Shown here one piece after another: positions 50,301 to 61,993 of a stretch of DNA of 64,000 bases; the first letter of the stretch is position 1, and each line of letters starts with the position of its first letter. The stretch comes from Numida meleagris. Its lineage: Eukaryota > Chordata > Aves > Galliformes > Numididae. The stretch lies in the NCBI RefSeq assembly GCF_002078875.1, contig NC_034411.1, forward strand, positions 29,161,226-29,225,225, read 5' to 3'. The notes beneath the pieces were generated by a model that had not been told where the DNA came from, made no database searches, and saw nothing but the letters and a program-made list of their open reading frames with translations. A program made the translations under genes and the position numbers.

Positions 50301-53300
50301 TATTCCTTCAAAACAATCAATAGTTATGACAAAACAAACTAATTAGTAAATCAAGAGGATCTTCTGGGTTTGTTGTATTCTAAATGAGCAGATGCAAACA
50401 CCATTTGGTTTGCTGTTTTGTTACATAAGAAAACTATGCAAAATGAAGACCAGGCATGTATTTACCTGCATTCTTTAAATATCAGACTTAGATGTAGGGA
50501 CAGCTCTGTATGAAGTGGCATGTGCTGGAGGCTCTGTTAGGTAAGAAGAGGTATGCTTAGATGGAAATCCAAGTTGCTGACAGACCAAAGTTAAGCATAA
50601 TGAAGGGAAAGTAATAACAACTGTAGAGTGTCTTGGATCTGCAATTATTATGTACATTGGGAAGCACTGTTGCATAAATAGCATGAAACACTGAGAAGCT
50701 GCCTGTGTAAACAAAGAATCAACAAGTTTAGTTAAACTTTTTCCAAAGAGTAAGTTCAGTCTTGTTTTATAATCTTTCTGGCTAAAATGTAGTACCTACA
50801 GTACATTTGACCTATATATGTACCTTTATGTTTTGTATGCTAAGATATCAGTGGATCATTTAAATTCACTTGTAGTAAATTTAAATAACAAGACAATTAT
50901 AAAAACTAAAAACAAAAAACAAAAAACAAATCACCTGATATATTGAAGTGGGTAAGAAGAAGAGCTAAGGAGAGCTTATAGTTTATGGAAAATTGAGAGT
51001 ATAGCATTGTTATGCTGTGTTAGTAGGAGTGTGAAAACCCTGTCTTGTTCAGGATTAAATTTTGGCATTGCTGGAAAGAAAACCCTACCCAGAAGTATGT
51101 AAACTTACTTTTTGCCAGGATTTTTTTTTCCAAGTTGTAACTTTCAAAAGTTTGCCCTTTGATGGGAACTGTATTATATGATGATTTAAAAAATGCAAAA
51201 AAAGTTTTTACTTGCAGTAACACTTAATAAAGCATTTTTAAAGGCAGTATATGACAGCAAGGGGAAAAACTGTGTCTCATGCTATTTGTAGTTGCTCTAT
51301 GTAGGAATGTAAACACTGGGACTAACACTTGCTTTCCAGGGCTTGATTTTGGCTATGAACTGAGCTACAACGAAAACAAGAGGGAAGGAATCCTGTATGT
51401 CAGTATTGATCTTTTGAGTTTTCAGGTAATGTTAATGTATGCAGTTGCTTAGGTTTATTATTTACATCTGTCAACATCAAATGTGAGAGTTGTGTTTTTG
51501 TTGTTTTTTTCCTGGAAGTAAGCTAACATTATTCCCTTAATTACTGTTTCTGATTTCTTGACGGATCTTGAGCTCATTAAAATAGACAATACAAATGCTA
51601 GGATTTGCATGAGTCTGCAGAACCTGACAACTCTTAGTAGGAAGAAATGCCATGCACAACAGCTGAATTAGCTGAAGATTCACATGCATACGCTCAGTTC
51701 ATCCAGACTTGGACTTGTGTAGTTAACTGATGTTCTCTTTAATAAATGTGGAATTTTTCTTGTTTGATTCATTCTCACCATCCTTCTCTAATGCAGGTGC
51801 TGCTGACTCATATCCTGCACCTTCTAACTCTACTCTCTGTGTAGGTCAGTAAAGGACAGTAAAACTTTCACAGGTTAGCAAGACACGAGGGTGTTGCCTG
51901 TTAGATCGAGACAATATGGTTCACTTGTCTTATTTTTCTTTCTACAAAAAAGGTCGCAAACCATTCCCCACAGAAGTGAAGTAGGAAATCCAGGACTCAG
52001 CTAAAAGTCTTCTTTTCACATCTGGCATGGTTCTTGTCCTGACAAACATAACATTCATATTGCCGATGTAGATAATGCTGAGAGGGAAATGAAAGGTCAA
52101 CCATCCCAAGCCCTACTAGTTAGCATAGTCCTGCAGACTGTCAAGTGGCTAAGGCAGCCTGAAAGGCTTGTTCACTTGGACCTGTGTGTTGGCCCTGATT
52201 GTGTGCCAGCTTGTTTTGGTCTGCTGGGAACTAGGAGTTCAAGTGAGCTATCAAGATAAGCTTGTCATTACAGTACTGGTAGGGGTGGAATAAACAGATG
52301 ACAGAAGCCACGAGTCCGTGCTTTCCTGGTGACTTAAAGCTATTCTATAGGGGGGAACATTTACAACCGTAGTTTGGTGCAAGCACCTGATCTGAGTGGA
52401 TTACATACAGAATGTGCCAAATGCCAAATAGCTGGCAGAAATATTCCTGTCCTAACAGAGTGCTGCTGCTTTGTATTCTGGACAATGTGCTCTGGTTCCT
52501 TCAAAGGATTTCTTTTTCTGTCTTCTAGAAGTGATAAGCTTTGATTTCACTGTGCGTAGCAGCCTTCCTAAAGAACAGAATAGCTGCCATTTGTGCTGCC
52601 TAGATCAGTTCATTTAACCTTATGTGTATTCTCTGATCTTTCTGCAGCTCTGACTATTTTATTAGTGCAGCTATCTTTGAAAGTGCAAGCTGGCATGAAA
52701 CATTTTAGCTTCAAGAATGCATAGGTTAATATGAAGGTTTTGGAGAACTTGAACAGAAAAATTTCATAAATCATTACTTGTATATACCTCATATATCCAG
52801 ACATGAAAAATGACTGAATGTTGCTCTGAATTGTACGCTTTGTTAAAACCATTAGTTGCGTAGTTGACTTCACTTTCCCTTTCCTTACCCAAACTCCATG
52901 CTGCCGAGATACTTTACTAATGAACGTATTTTCTCTGATGTGCAGCATCCTCCATTCAATCAGGGCACATCAGCATGGGGGAGGAGTGAGGTGGAGGTAG
53001 TTGGCTTAATCTATTTTCTTTTTTTCTTCTTTTTTCCTGCCTTCTTTAACTAATGTAACTTAAAATAAGTGAGGCATTTTTTTGTTTTAAAAACTTTGCT
53101 TAAAAACTGGAGTCATGAACTTGAGCTATAGATAAGCAGCGATAGCTGCCAGCTGGGGCATATTCCTAGTTTGGCTGTTAGTGTACTACTTTTGATCTAG
53201 CTGTAAATTACTTACAAATTCAGGCTGTGCTCTTGAAATTGCTTCTGCTGCTTTTAATATGCAAGCACGTGTCCAAGTGCAATATGCTGACGGAGTAGGA

Positions 53301-54691
53301 CATTTCTGGCCATGGTGACTGTATTGTCTGTCTACACAAGGAGTATAAGGAAGTTCTGTCAATCTAGCTGTGACCACACACAAATGTTTCCTTTTTTCTT
53401 GAAAGGGAATGACAGACAGGACTTCTTTTCTCTATTTACATGTAATCCTAAAACAACATTATCTAGATCAGCCAAACCTTGTAATATAGGTCTGTCTTGA
53501 CTCATTTTTTTTATTATTGTTATTGCAAAGATAAGCATTAACATACATGAATATGTTTTGATTGCATAAAATCTGATTATTGTAAACAGCTAACTGCTAC
53601 TGTAACTTTACATCTGTAGCTGTATAACCCAGGTAACTGCAAAAACCACAGAGGACAAATAAAGGATATGCGTTTTGCTTGGCATGGATGTATGCATTTA
53701 TTTTTGAGAGGTCCAAAGCCCTTTCTTTATTTTGCAAGCCATGAAAAATGTCCATACAACTTCTTGTACCACTTTACCTATTTGTTTTCAGGCCCCTGGA
53801 GGTAATATAAACATATATACTGGGAATGTCACCCATACTTTTGAGAATTCAAGCCTCTCCATTGGTATTACCTGGCATTTAAATGGGCTTGTTGGAGGTT
53901 GATGGATGATCAATCTCCTTATAAATTCTGGTTTGTTTATTGGAGTTGTGGCTTTCCGCTCCGTTGCACATTTCAGATTCTTCTATGCAAAGGCTTTACC
54001 AGCACAGAAGCTTTCTGTTTTTGTTGTTGTTTTTGTTTTAAATAAAATAAAACCCACCACCAGAGTTGTTGAGTATTCTGTTTTGGTAATCGCAACACAG
54101 CTGTAGACTTCTCTAACTTTGTGGCAAGCATCTGCATATAAACAGATGTAGCTTTAATTTTGCATCCATGTTTAACCAGCAGAAGAGATTACTCTTCTGC
54201 TGAAATGCCTTGTGTGAAATCAAAGTCCATACATCAATGCTGTAATTGCCAGTGGGCTCAAATGCTGCTATTTTGGGTAAAAATGAACAATATGGATTTT
54301 CATCTGGCCATTATGAATTCAAGTCCTATGACTCTGGACAATTTTATTATGCTTAGCTGAGTTGTCAGTATTACACATACCTATGATTTGCTGACTACCT
54401 CAGTGCTTTTGGACCTCTTCAAATTACTTAAGAGATATGGATGTCATTGTAGAAAAATAAGATTGCTGCTGAAGCTCTGTGTTTTGCAAGAATATGTACT
54501 TGTTAGATTAATAGTTCTCAGTGTTTCTCTGTGCATCAAGAGTTTACACCATAGATGAAAGAAACAAAATGATTTCACATTCCTTTGGAGTTGGAAGTGG
54601 GACAAAGCCCAGGAGACCTGAACAGACGCATCAGTTATTGCTTTTGTGGGGTCTGCTCTACAATGCACCAGCCCTTTATGTAGGGAAGACA

Positions 54692-54717
54692 TGATAATAC
54701 TCTTGAGAGTATTATCA
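54692..54717. repeat. 26-bp hairpin palindrome (12-bp arms, 2-nt loop)
   Basis: TGATAATACTCT and AGAGTATTATCA are exact reverse complements separated by TG, in KCNK5 intron 1. In RNA the arms could form a 12-bp stem only with a larger loop. It is too short for a typical microRNA precursor. Confidence 0.95.
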
Positions 54718-57700
54718 GAGCGAACCATTTCAGGCTTAATGGTTCAATTATTTCTTCTTTCTTATGGAGAAACACTTAGTGTGTGCAAAAAAAAAATAAA
54801 AAAAATCATTCATATCACTGGGAGAACTTTCAAGCTACCATTAAGCTTATGTGTCAGTTCTCTAAGGAATACTTTGAATAACCCAGGAGGCTTCCATTTC
54901 TTCAAAGGAGACCTGGCACTGAAGAGTATCTGGCTATTCTTTTCATATGTAATTAGGTGTCTATGGGGCTGGATCTATTGATACCTTTTTATTTTCCTGT
55001 ATCTTTAACTCATCTGACCATAAGTACCTCAGTAGACTTCTGTTTTCCTATTGTTTATCTTCTTGGATCCAGACAACCTTTACTACGGTGTCTAGGATTT
55101 CACTCCAAATACGAAATGATGCCTACTTAATATGCAAAACCTGTATCTCAGCTTTTGTGCACTCCTTAACTCTTAGTATAGCATCACAAACTAAGTGTGG
55201 ATCCATGCACTCCTCAACCTTTCTTTGATTCTTGCAGCAATGTGCAATTACTTGTGTTGAAGACTTTGGAAATAACTGCCATTACTCAGGGAAGTCTGAC
55301 TTTGCTGTGACAAAGGTAGCCTTATGGTTCATTGTATCTTCTGTCTTATCAAGGCAGAGAAGTTAAATGCATTCAAATTTATATCTGTAGTTCACTTAGA
55401 ATTATCTGAATATAACAACTTGACTGTAGCCAGTAAGGAACATGCCTGGGTATGGATAATGATGAATTGGTCAGAACTCAGAACAGATTTGTGACACTGA
55501 TGTGTACGCTGCTTTCTTTACAATCTCTTTCTTGTCATGGATGAATGTCTTAAACTAATGGTACCACTGTAAAGAGATTCCAAATCATTTTATTCCTAAT
55601 CTGATTTTACTTGGACGTAGTATTTTTGAATGGAGTTGTAAAACTGACTTAAAAAAAAAAAAAGAATTGCACCTTTATGCTCTATACCTTTGTCTGGACA
55701 GAAGCAACCTTCTGAACGTTTCCTAGAAAGAATAAAATACAGGCTTGCGTACTTGTTCAGACTATGGCAGAAGGTGATAGTATTGTCCTGTTTTCCTTTC
55801 TTGTGAAGGCTGAGAAGCTGAAGTAAAATGCCATAGTCCGTGTAGTTACTATAATACTCATGGGCATGTAGGTAGACTCCAGTTTGTCTGTTTCTTTAGT
55901 TTTATGCTCTTGCATTTCTTCTCTTGCATTACTTGCATGACTCAATGTCATTCTCTTGTGACCCATTTTACCTTCAAGTGGTATTGTTAAAATTTCAAGC
56001 TTAATCATGCCTCCTGGTAATATGAAGACAAGAAAACCAATATGGGTGTGCTGACTGTTGCAAACTTTTAAGGCACTATAGAGGCTTTCTCTAGCATACT
56101 TTGACAAAGGCCAGTTGGAAAAAAAGCTGTTTGAAGAAGTATCTTAGTATGTGGCTTCCCAGTTCGGGAATACCTTGCTGTTGTTCTAGGCTTGGCCCTA
56201 AGTAGGAAATGGAGAAGTAGAACTAAGAGAGGTAGGAGCATACATATATCTTTGGCGTGAAGGCTTCTTCTCTCTGTTTTAAAGTTGGTTTTGAGAACTT
56301 TTCATATTGTTACTTGTGTGGAGAGGATGCAAATAACATGTTCCCGAAGTATCTCAGGTAAACACCTGTGTTCAAGATATAGGAAGTTTAACACAGTAGT
56401 CCTAGTGATCCCTGGTAAATCTTGAGTCAACTTGATTGTTAGAGAGTCTGTAAAGTGTTTATAAAGCTCACACAGCTGGCCATCTCTGTCCCACAATGCT
56501 TACAGACTGAATGTGAAGGGCAGCTACTCATTCCAGCAGCTTTCTCCCTAGAGTCTGAGCCCTCTTCACAACTCTAGACCTCAAGCACTGGCAGCTCTTA
56601 AAGTAGCTGTACATGTGTAGTGGGAAATTGAGCTCATGATCTGAAGGTGGAGTAATGCAATGAGATAATGGCTCAGTGACAATGAGAACAGATACTTCAG
56701 TGTGTCTCTTATGAGATCAGTTGCTCTGTGAGAAAATAATAATAATAAAATCCAAGTGAGCTAATAGCGTGGAAAATAACTGGAGAAATTGTGTTTGATA
56801 TAACATATAATGGAGTTTTGCTGGACAGTGGAAGAAGTCAAGGCCTCTTTTAAGGGCTTGATAAGTTTGTCAGGTGCTTTGAATGTTTTTGGGGACTTTC
56901 AGGTAATTCGTTTGCAAACCACAGAAATTAATGAAGTTGAACTCTTGTGATCTCTAATAGCTGCCTCAAATATTTTTGGAAGGAGGTGGCTCACTTGTCT
57001 GCTCTCATACAGTCTGTTTTAGGGCTATTTCTTCAGCGCTACTCTCTTATGACAAATGACTTCATTAGTGAGAATTCTCTCTGCATCCTTTTCTGTCCAG
57101 AGCCTGCTGGCTATGGAAAGACTGCAGGCAGCTTTACATACACCTTCAATTTCCCAGCAGAAAGGTCTAATTCTGTACCTTCATTCACTTTCAATGCTCA
57201 TCCTTTTATCTTCTATAACAACTTGTATGTTGAAAGTGCATTTTTAATTAAATTGTTCGCATCTTGCATATGTACAGTACATTCACTTTGAGGGCATTTT
57301 TATTACAGTGGAAGGGTGGTGAAATGTAATAAGTCTCAAGAATAATTAAAACCTGTGTTAACTTGTGTATGTTTCTAGTAGCAATTGAACTTTGTGTTGA
57401 GTCTCTGCTGGGTCCAAGATTAAATCTGAATCAAGTAGGAAGGAAGGAAGGGGCAAATAAAAGAAGGGTTGGTTGTACATACCCGTATAAGTTCTTACCA
57501 GTTTAAGGTAAATCTCATCTGTTGTGTTAAAAGGTATTTAGCTTAAGATAGGTTTTTGTGTTCAATGCTTATTGAGGGAGAGAGATGAGAAGTGGGGTAA
57601 TGTTCTAAATCAGCTGTTGGAGCTTTTAACAGAGTAAAAAAAGTTTTGCTCTGTGTGTGGTTGTAGCCTTAGAGTATTGGTTAGGCCACCTTGGTTTACA

Positions 57701-58409
57701 CTGAAGGGAAAAAAGCAGAGCAGCCTGAGAGGGCTTTAACAGCAGTGTGATGTGACAGAGGAAAGATATAAATAACCTGGGATTTTCAGGAGAATGTGAT
57801 AAACTGGTATTCTCTCTCAGTTCAGGGGGCTAGAATGCCTAAATCAGAAAGGCGTGAGATTTTGATTTAAACTTTGACTTTCTGTACTAAATCATCAGGT
57901 TCTTATATCAGAGCATTTTCTATAGTCAAGTCTTAGAAAGCCAGGGGAGGCTGCATCTTCCAAGTCCCATCTTACAAAAGGCGAAGACAGTTAATAATTT
58001 TTCAGCACCTGAAGACATGTCAGAAAACCACCCTTGCTAAATCTGTGAAAATGCCAATAACATCACTTTCTTCCACAAAACATTGTAAACAAATGCTTTG
58101 CATTCATCATGGCTTGCTAGATATAACAAAGAGATGAAAAAGAGACTGAATTCAAAGACAGTTAGAGTTCTCTTGCATGAAATACTTTGGAAAAGTGTTA
58201 ATTTGTGTTTCTTCACTGAAAAATGTAGTTTTATGTCCACTTATAGGTGGTCTGACTTTGCCAAGGACAGCAGATGAGGTAACATTAATCACACAGTATT
58301 TGTCAAAGATTCAATGACATCTTGTTCGTACCCAAGTCTCATGGGATTTAGGTAACAGTTTTGAAAAGGATAGTAGTTCTGAAGATGTCTCAAATATGAA
58401 ACCAAATTC

Positions 58410-58945
58410 AGGAATGTCATGGTTTTGTGATTTTCGGTTATTGGTATTCCACATCATAACATCATGTAGTGGATATACCTGGTTCTCAGAAGAGGACTAC
58501 TACAGTCCCCACGGTACTTTGCTCTTCTGTTACCATTTCCAGCCGGAGGGAAAAGATAAAAGCTCGCAGTATAAAAACTTGCAGATCACGAGACCTCGTC
58601 CCTTTTTCCGCCCGTCTCTCGTCTTGGCAGCACCTCGCTCTCCAGCCGTCTTATCGTCGGTAGTAGAGTAAGGCCTACCTTGATTGTGGGACATCCTCTC
58701 TCTCTGTATTGGATTTATCAGCTTAAATTGTAATTATATTGTATTATAGTGTGTTGTTTTGCATTCCGATATCTTATTTAGTAAATTAGTTTGTTTCTCC
58801 TCAGATTGTTGCCACTGTTCTTTGCTCTCAGGGCCATCTCCTTACCCTTTTCCCCTTTTCCCTTTTCCCGGGGCGTGGACCCGTGGATCCCCCGTCCCCT
58901 TCGTCACGGAATCGGGCCTAACGCCCGTAAACCGTTGACAAGGAA
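58410..58945 (+). mobile_element. Solo LTR of an endogenous retrovirus with 5-bp TSD
   Basis: The LTR proper is 58415-58940 (526 bp). It starts TGTCATGG and ends GTTGACA, with TGTCA/TGACA terminal inverted repeats. It is flanked on both sides by AGGAA (58410-58414 and 58941-58945), a perfect 5-bp target-site duplication. Internally there is a TATA box, TATAAAA at 58570-58576, a possible polyadenylation signal AGTAAA at 58780-58785, and a GC- and CpG-rich 3' third. The order U3-R-U5 is in the same direction as KCNK5. No gag, pol or env sequence adjoins it, so this is a solo LTR left by recombination between two LTRs. A 5-bp duplication fits several ERV classes, so I do not name the family. The 92-codon frame inside it is not a gene. 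Confidence 0.88.
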
Positions 58946-59281
58946 CTACACTAAATGCTAGTTCAGTCTGGAGGATTGTTGAGTTTCTGGATGAGACCCA
59001 TTTGGGTTAAACTAGAGCTAATCTAATTAAAGCCCCTATTTAAATGTCAGAGCACCTGTATTACATCTTGCTAGCTGAAGCTAATTTTTAATAATTCATA
59101 AAATTACTGTTAGTGAATATACTAGGCAGGCCTTCACAAAAAAAAAAAAAGAACTTACATGATCATTTTTCAAGAATGAATGAAGAGGAAAAAACCTCAG
59201 AGGGACAGATACATTTCTGTTTCAGGCTGCCAGGATTTCCCAAGAATGACTGTAAACAGTTGGTTTTTGTTTGTTTTACAG
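58946..59281 (+). other. KCNK5: Last 336 bp of KCNK5 intron 1
   Basis: Unique AT-rich sequence between the LTR and exon 2. It contains an A13 run at about 59138-59150 and the exon 2 acceptor tract (TTTGTTTGTTTTACAG ending at 59281). No other feature was seen. Confidence 0.8.
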
Positions 59282-59393
59282 GTTGTATCCAATGCTGCTG
59301 ATCAGGGAGTTGCCATCACTGGGAACAACACTTTCAACAACTGGAACTGGCCTAATGCTGTGATCTTTGCTGCTACTGTAATCACTACAATCG
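59282..59393 (+). CDS. KCNK5: KCNK5 coding exon 2 (residues 63-100, part)
   Basis: Encodes the second half of the cap and pore helix 1 up to the first glycine of the P1 selectivity filter. The peptide VVSNAADQGVAITGNN leads into NWNWPNAVIFAATVITTI, matching TASK-2. N77 lies in an N-N-T sequon, the same place as the predicted glycosylation site in the mammalian protein. The preceding acceptor is TTTTACAG and the donor is GTAAGT at 59394. The exon is 112 bp and ends in phase 1, so the codon for the first Gly of GYG (residue 100) is split with exon 3. An intron at this exact site is a known conserved feature of the K2P family. Confidence 0.97.
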
Positions 59394-60761
59394 GTAAGTA
59401 TTAACTTTCCTATTTTCCTTATGCTCCAATGTGTTTGTACTCTTCCATTTCTGTGCCACTCTAGTCCTGAATAAACTTGATATGGCTGGAGTTGCATAGA
59501 GTACATGTGTTCATAGGCAAGTTTGTATAGGGAAAAACATTTTTTGGCACTTATCTTATGTATACCCATGAGTAGTCTTTCCAATAAGTAAGATTGGGGA
59601 TGCTGGGAATGACTGGTGTCATTCCAGTTTCATTCATTCGTGTACTTAAATTAACAAATCATAAAATTCCTAAACAAAACCATTATAAAACATTCTATTA
59701 AACTTAAAGCGTGTGCATCTAAGATTTTTGCGTAACTATCCTGTTGCTCGCATGAATCCTCATATGCTACTGAATTAGCAGTATTCTTGACTTACAGAAC
59801 AATCTAGACTGTTTTTAACTTGCCTCTTAAAGAAAGGAAGGAACAAGGAGTGTGTCTTCTAAATCTTGTTACTGTTTTGTGCTTATAAAACCCTCTGCAT
59901 TGACATACAGATTTTCAGAGCTGAAAATCATCTGCCATCTGTTTCTACAGAAATTTTTTTTTGCTACAAGTTATTGCTACACCCTGCCTACGCCTACAAT
60001 GTTTTTTTTTTAAAAAAAAGAAAAGAAAAAAACAGGAATGCAAATTAACCAGAGAGAGAAGTCTGGAGATTCATGTAAATGGAAGTCTTACTACTAGGTC
60101 ATATATAGGACTGTGTTTTAATTTATTACTTGAAACTCACAATACCCAGCTTATCACTTAACTTAAGACACAAAGTTGAAGTCAGGAGTGCACCTAAACA
60201 AGAAAATTCTGGCAGAAGTTCATAAACTAGATTCCTGATTATAGAGCCTGAGTTTGGACAAAATTCAACTGAAATACTTTGCAGTGTCACAACACACCTC
60301 TCACTTAACTCAAACCTACCTTAGGAAGGTACCAAGTCACAAGGTAAATGTGTAGAATGGATCTTTCACATGAAAGCTTACTTCAGAGTGAATTTCATTT
60401 CATAATGTTGCTTCAAACTCAACCTTAAATTCTGCTTAAGGTTGGGAAATCTTATTAGAGGTTTTGGGATGAGTTCTGAGTATTTATCTCGTCAAGAAAA
60501 AGATGCATGCTAACCAGGGAACACTTAAAATGTAGTACTTCTCTCAGCCTGCTCTAATGGAGCACACATTTTCTGGAGTAATGTTGGAAGGCATCCAAAT
60601 TCAGAAAATCAGCAGCTGGAGTAGACTAATGTTCTTATAGATGATGAAGTAAAGAACATCTGATACAGCAGAAGCCCACGCAGTGTTGTTTAATGTATAG
60701 GTAGAATTGCCTTGAATTCTCTGCAACAAGAACAGACCATGCACATACTTATCTCTTTCAG
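59394..60761 (+). other. KCNK5: KCNK5 intron 2
   Basis: 1368 bp, GTAAGT donor and CTCTTTCAG acceptor. It contains a T10/A8 low-complexity palindrome near 60002-60019 and otherwise unremarkable AT-rich DNA. Confidence 0.93.
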
Positions 60762-60928
60762 GTTACGGAAATGTTTCTCCAAAGACACCCTCTGGGCGTC
60801 TCTTTTGCATATTTTATGGGCTCTTTGGAGTTCCTCTGTGCTTGACGTGGATCAGTGCTCTGGGGAAGTTCTTTGGAGGACGTGCCAAGAGGCTAGGCCA
60901 ATTTCTGACGAAAAGAGGAGTAAGCCTG
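60762..60928 (+). CDS. KCNK5: KCNK5 coding exon 3 (residues 100, part, to 155)
   Basis: Completes the P1 filter (G100-Y101-G102, then N103) and encodes the second membrane helix M2 (about residues 112-134) and the start of the M2-M3 cytoplasmic loop. The sequence GYGNVSPKTPSGRLFCIFYG continues into GLFGVPLCLTWISALGKFFG and RAKRLGQFLTKRGVSL, nearly identical to mammalian TASK-2. The acceptor is CTTTCAG. The donor is CCTG/GTAAGC at 60929. The exon is 167 bp and ends in phase 0. Confidence 0.97.
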
Positions 60929-61824
60929 GTAAGCTCCTCTGCTTGTTTATCTTCCTACTGTTTATTTTTGATGCATGAATTAAGCTTACACTTCTTTACC
61001 TGCTCTTGTGGTAATAAACAGACACTGTTACAAATGTGAATTTCTCAAATGGCGTTGTGTAGAAATAATTGATGGGAACTAGATCTTAAATGTTAATTCT
61101 GCCTGAACTTTTAGCAAAATGAGATCTTGCAGAAACATTTAATACTAAATATAAGTACTATAACTTCTCTGAAGATGTGTAGTGAGAAGCCTACAGAATC
61201 GATGTAGATGAGGCTTTAGTTTCACAAACATTCCTTGTAAGCTCCTGTAGCATGGAAATAAGCTGTCCAGCTTTGCTTCTACCTTTGTTTTTATGCTAGC
61301 ACAAGCATTTTATTATGCAGTGAACCAACTGACAGACATTTTGTTCTCTGTTACTCTTTTTGTTTGTTTGTTTGTTTCCTTGTTGGGTGAGTTTTGTCTC
61401 ATTTCTAGTAAGCGTGCAGAAATGGGAGGGAATACAGGGACTGAGCTTCCGGAGGAGGCTGGGATTGGTTTAGGCCTTAGTTTCAGAAACAGCTAGAATT
61501 TTCTAGATTTAGCACCTGAGAAAGCACTGAGTATGATGGTGAAATGAATGTGTATATGCAGCTTTGTGAAGTAGGCTTTTAGCAGAGGTTAAAAGAGTGG
61601 CAAATGGTAGGAAGTATAAATAGGAGACAAGCAGCACAAACAGTTCTGATCTTCTATATGCACTGTTGTAGGACATAGTTGTGTTCACAGCAGTCAGTGA
61701 CCTTTAGCAATGACTGATAAACTTTTAACACAAAATCTGAAATGGCTGATACTGTCACATGATGCTCAGTGCCTTGAATGGAAAATTATATTTGTTTCCA
61801 TGACTTTGCCTTCTTTCTTTACAG
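60929..61824 (+). other. KCNK5: KCNK5 intron 3
   Basis: 896 bp with a GTAAGC donor and a TTTCTTTACAG acceptor. It contains a (TTTG)n microsatellite at about 61357-61378. No other feature was recognised. Confidence 0.93.
61357..61378. repeat. (TTTG)n microsatellite in intron 3
   Basis: Four to five TTTG units within KCNK5 intron 3, likely length-polymorphic. Confidence 0.8.
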
Positions 61825-61993
61825 AGGAAAGCACAAATTACGTGCACAGCTATTTTCATTGTTTGGGGTGTCTTGGTACATCTGGTTATTCCTCCTTTTG
61901 TCTTTATGGTGACTGAAGGATGGGATTACATTGAAGGACTCTATTACTCGTTTATTACTATCACCACCATAGGATTTGGAGATTTTGTTGCTG
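61825..61993 (+). CDS. KCNK5: KCNK5 coding exon 4 (residues 156-212, part)
   Basis: Encodes the third membrane helix M3 (about residues 158-182), the second pore helix and the P2 selectivity filter TTIGFGD (G205-F206-G207-D208). The peptide RKAQITCTAIFIVWGVLVHL continues into VIPPFVFMVTEGWDYIEG and LYYSFITITTIGFGDFVAG. The GYG/GFG pairing of P1 and P2 is the usual one in this family. The acceptor is TTTACAG and the donor is GTAAGT at 61994. The exon is 169 bp and ends in phase 1, splitting the codon for G212. Confidence 0.97.

Larger units (their letters stand above)
33002..59281 (+). other. KCNK5: KCNK5 intron 1 (26.3 kb)
   Basis: It begins with a GTACGG donor inside the CpG island and ends with a T-rich tract and TTTTACAG acceptor. 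Most of it is AT-rich unique DNA with no supportable nested gene; frames of up to about 115 codons are unrelated to known proteins. It holds T18 at 38601-38618, purine/pyrimidine tracts, long palindromes at 34365-34388, 47347-47368 and 54692-54717, and a solo LTR at 58415-58940. I saw no clear CR1 copy between 33.3 and 58.4 kb, which is notable for 25 kb of bird DNA. No alternative coding exon was recognised. Confidence 0.85.

Noticed and set aside
54646..54981. 111-codon + strand frame in intron 1
   Set aside because: Crosses the 26-bp palindrome and an A-rich tract; no domain and no acceptable splice sites around it.
58396..58671. 91-codon + strand frame near exon 2
   Set aside because: Lies in the solo LTR, which is noncoding; overlaps the TATA box and U3/R region.
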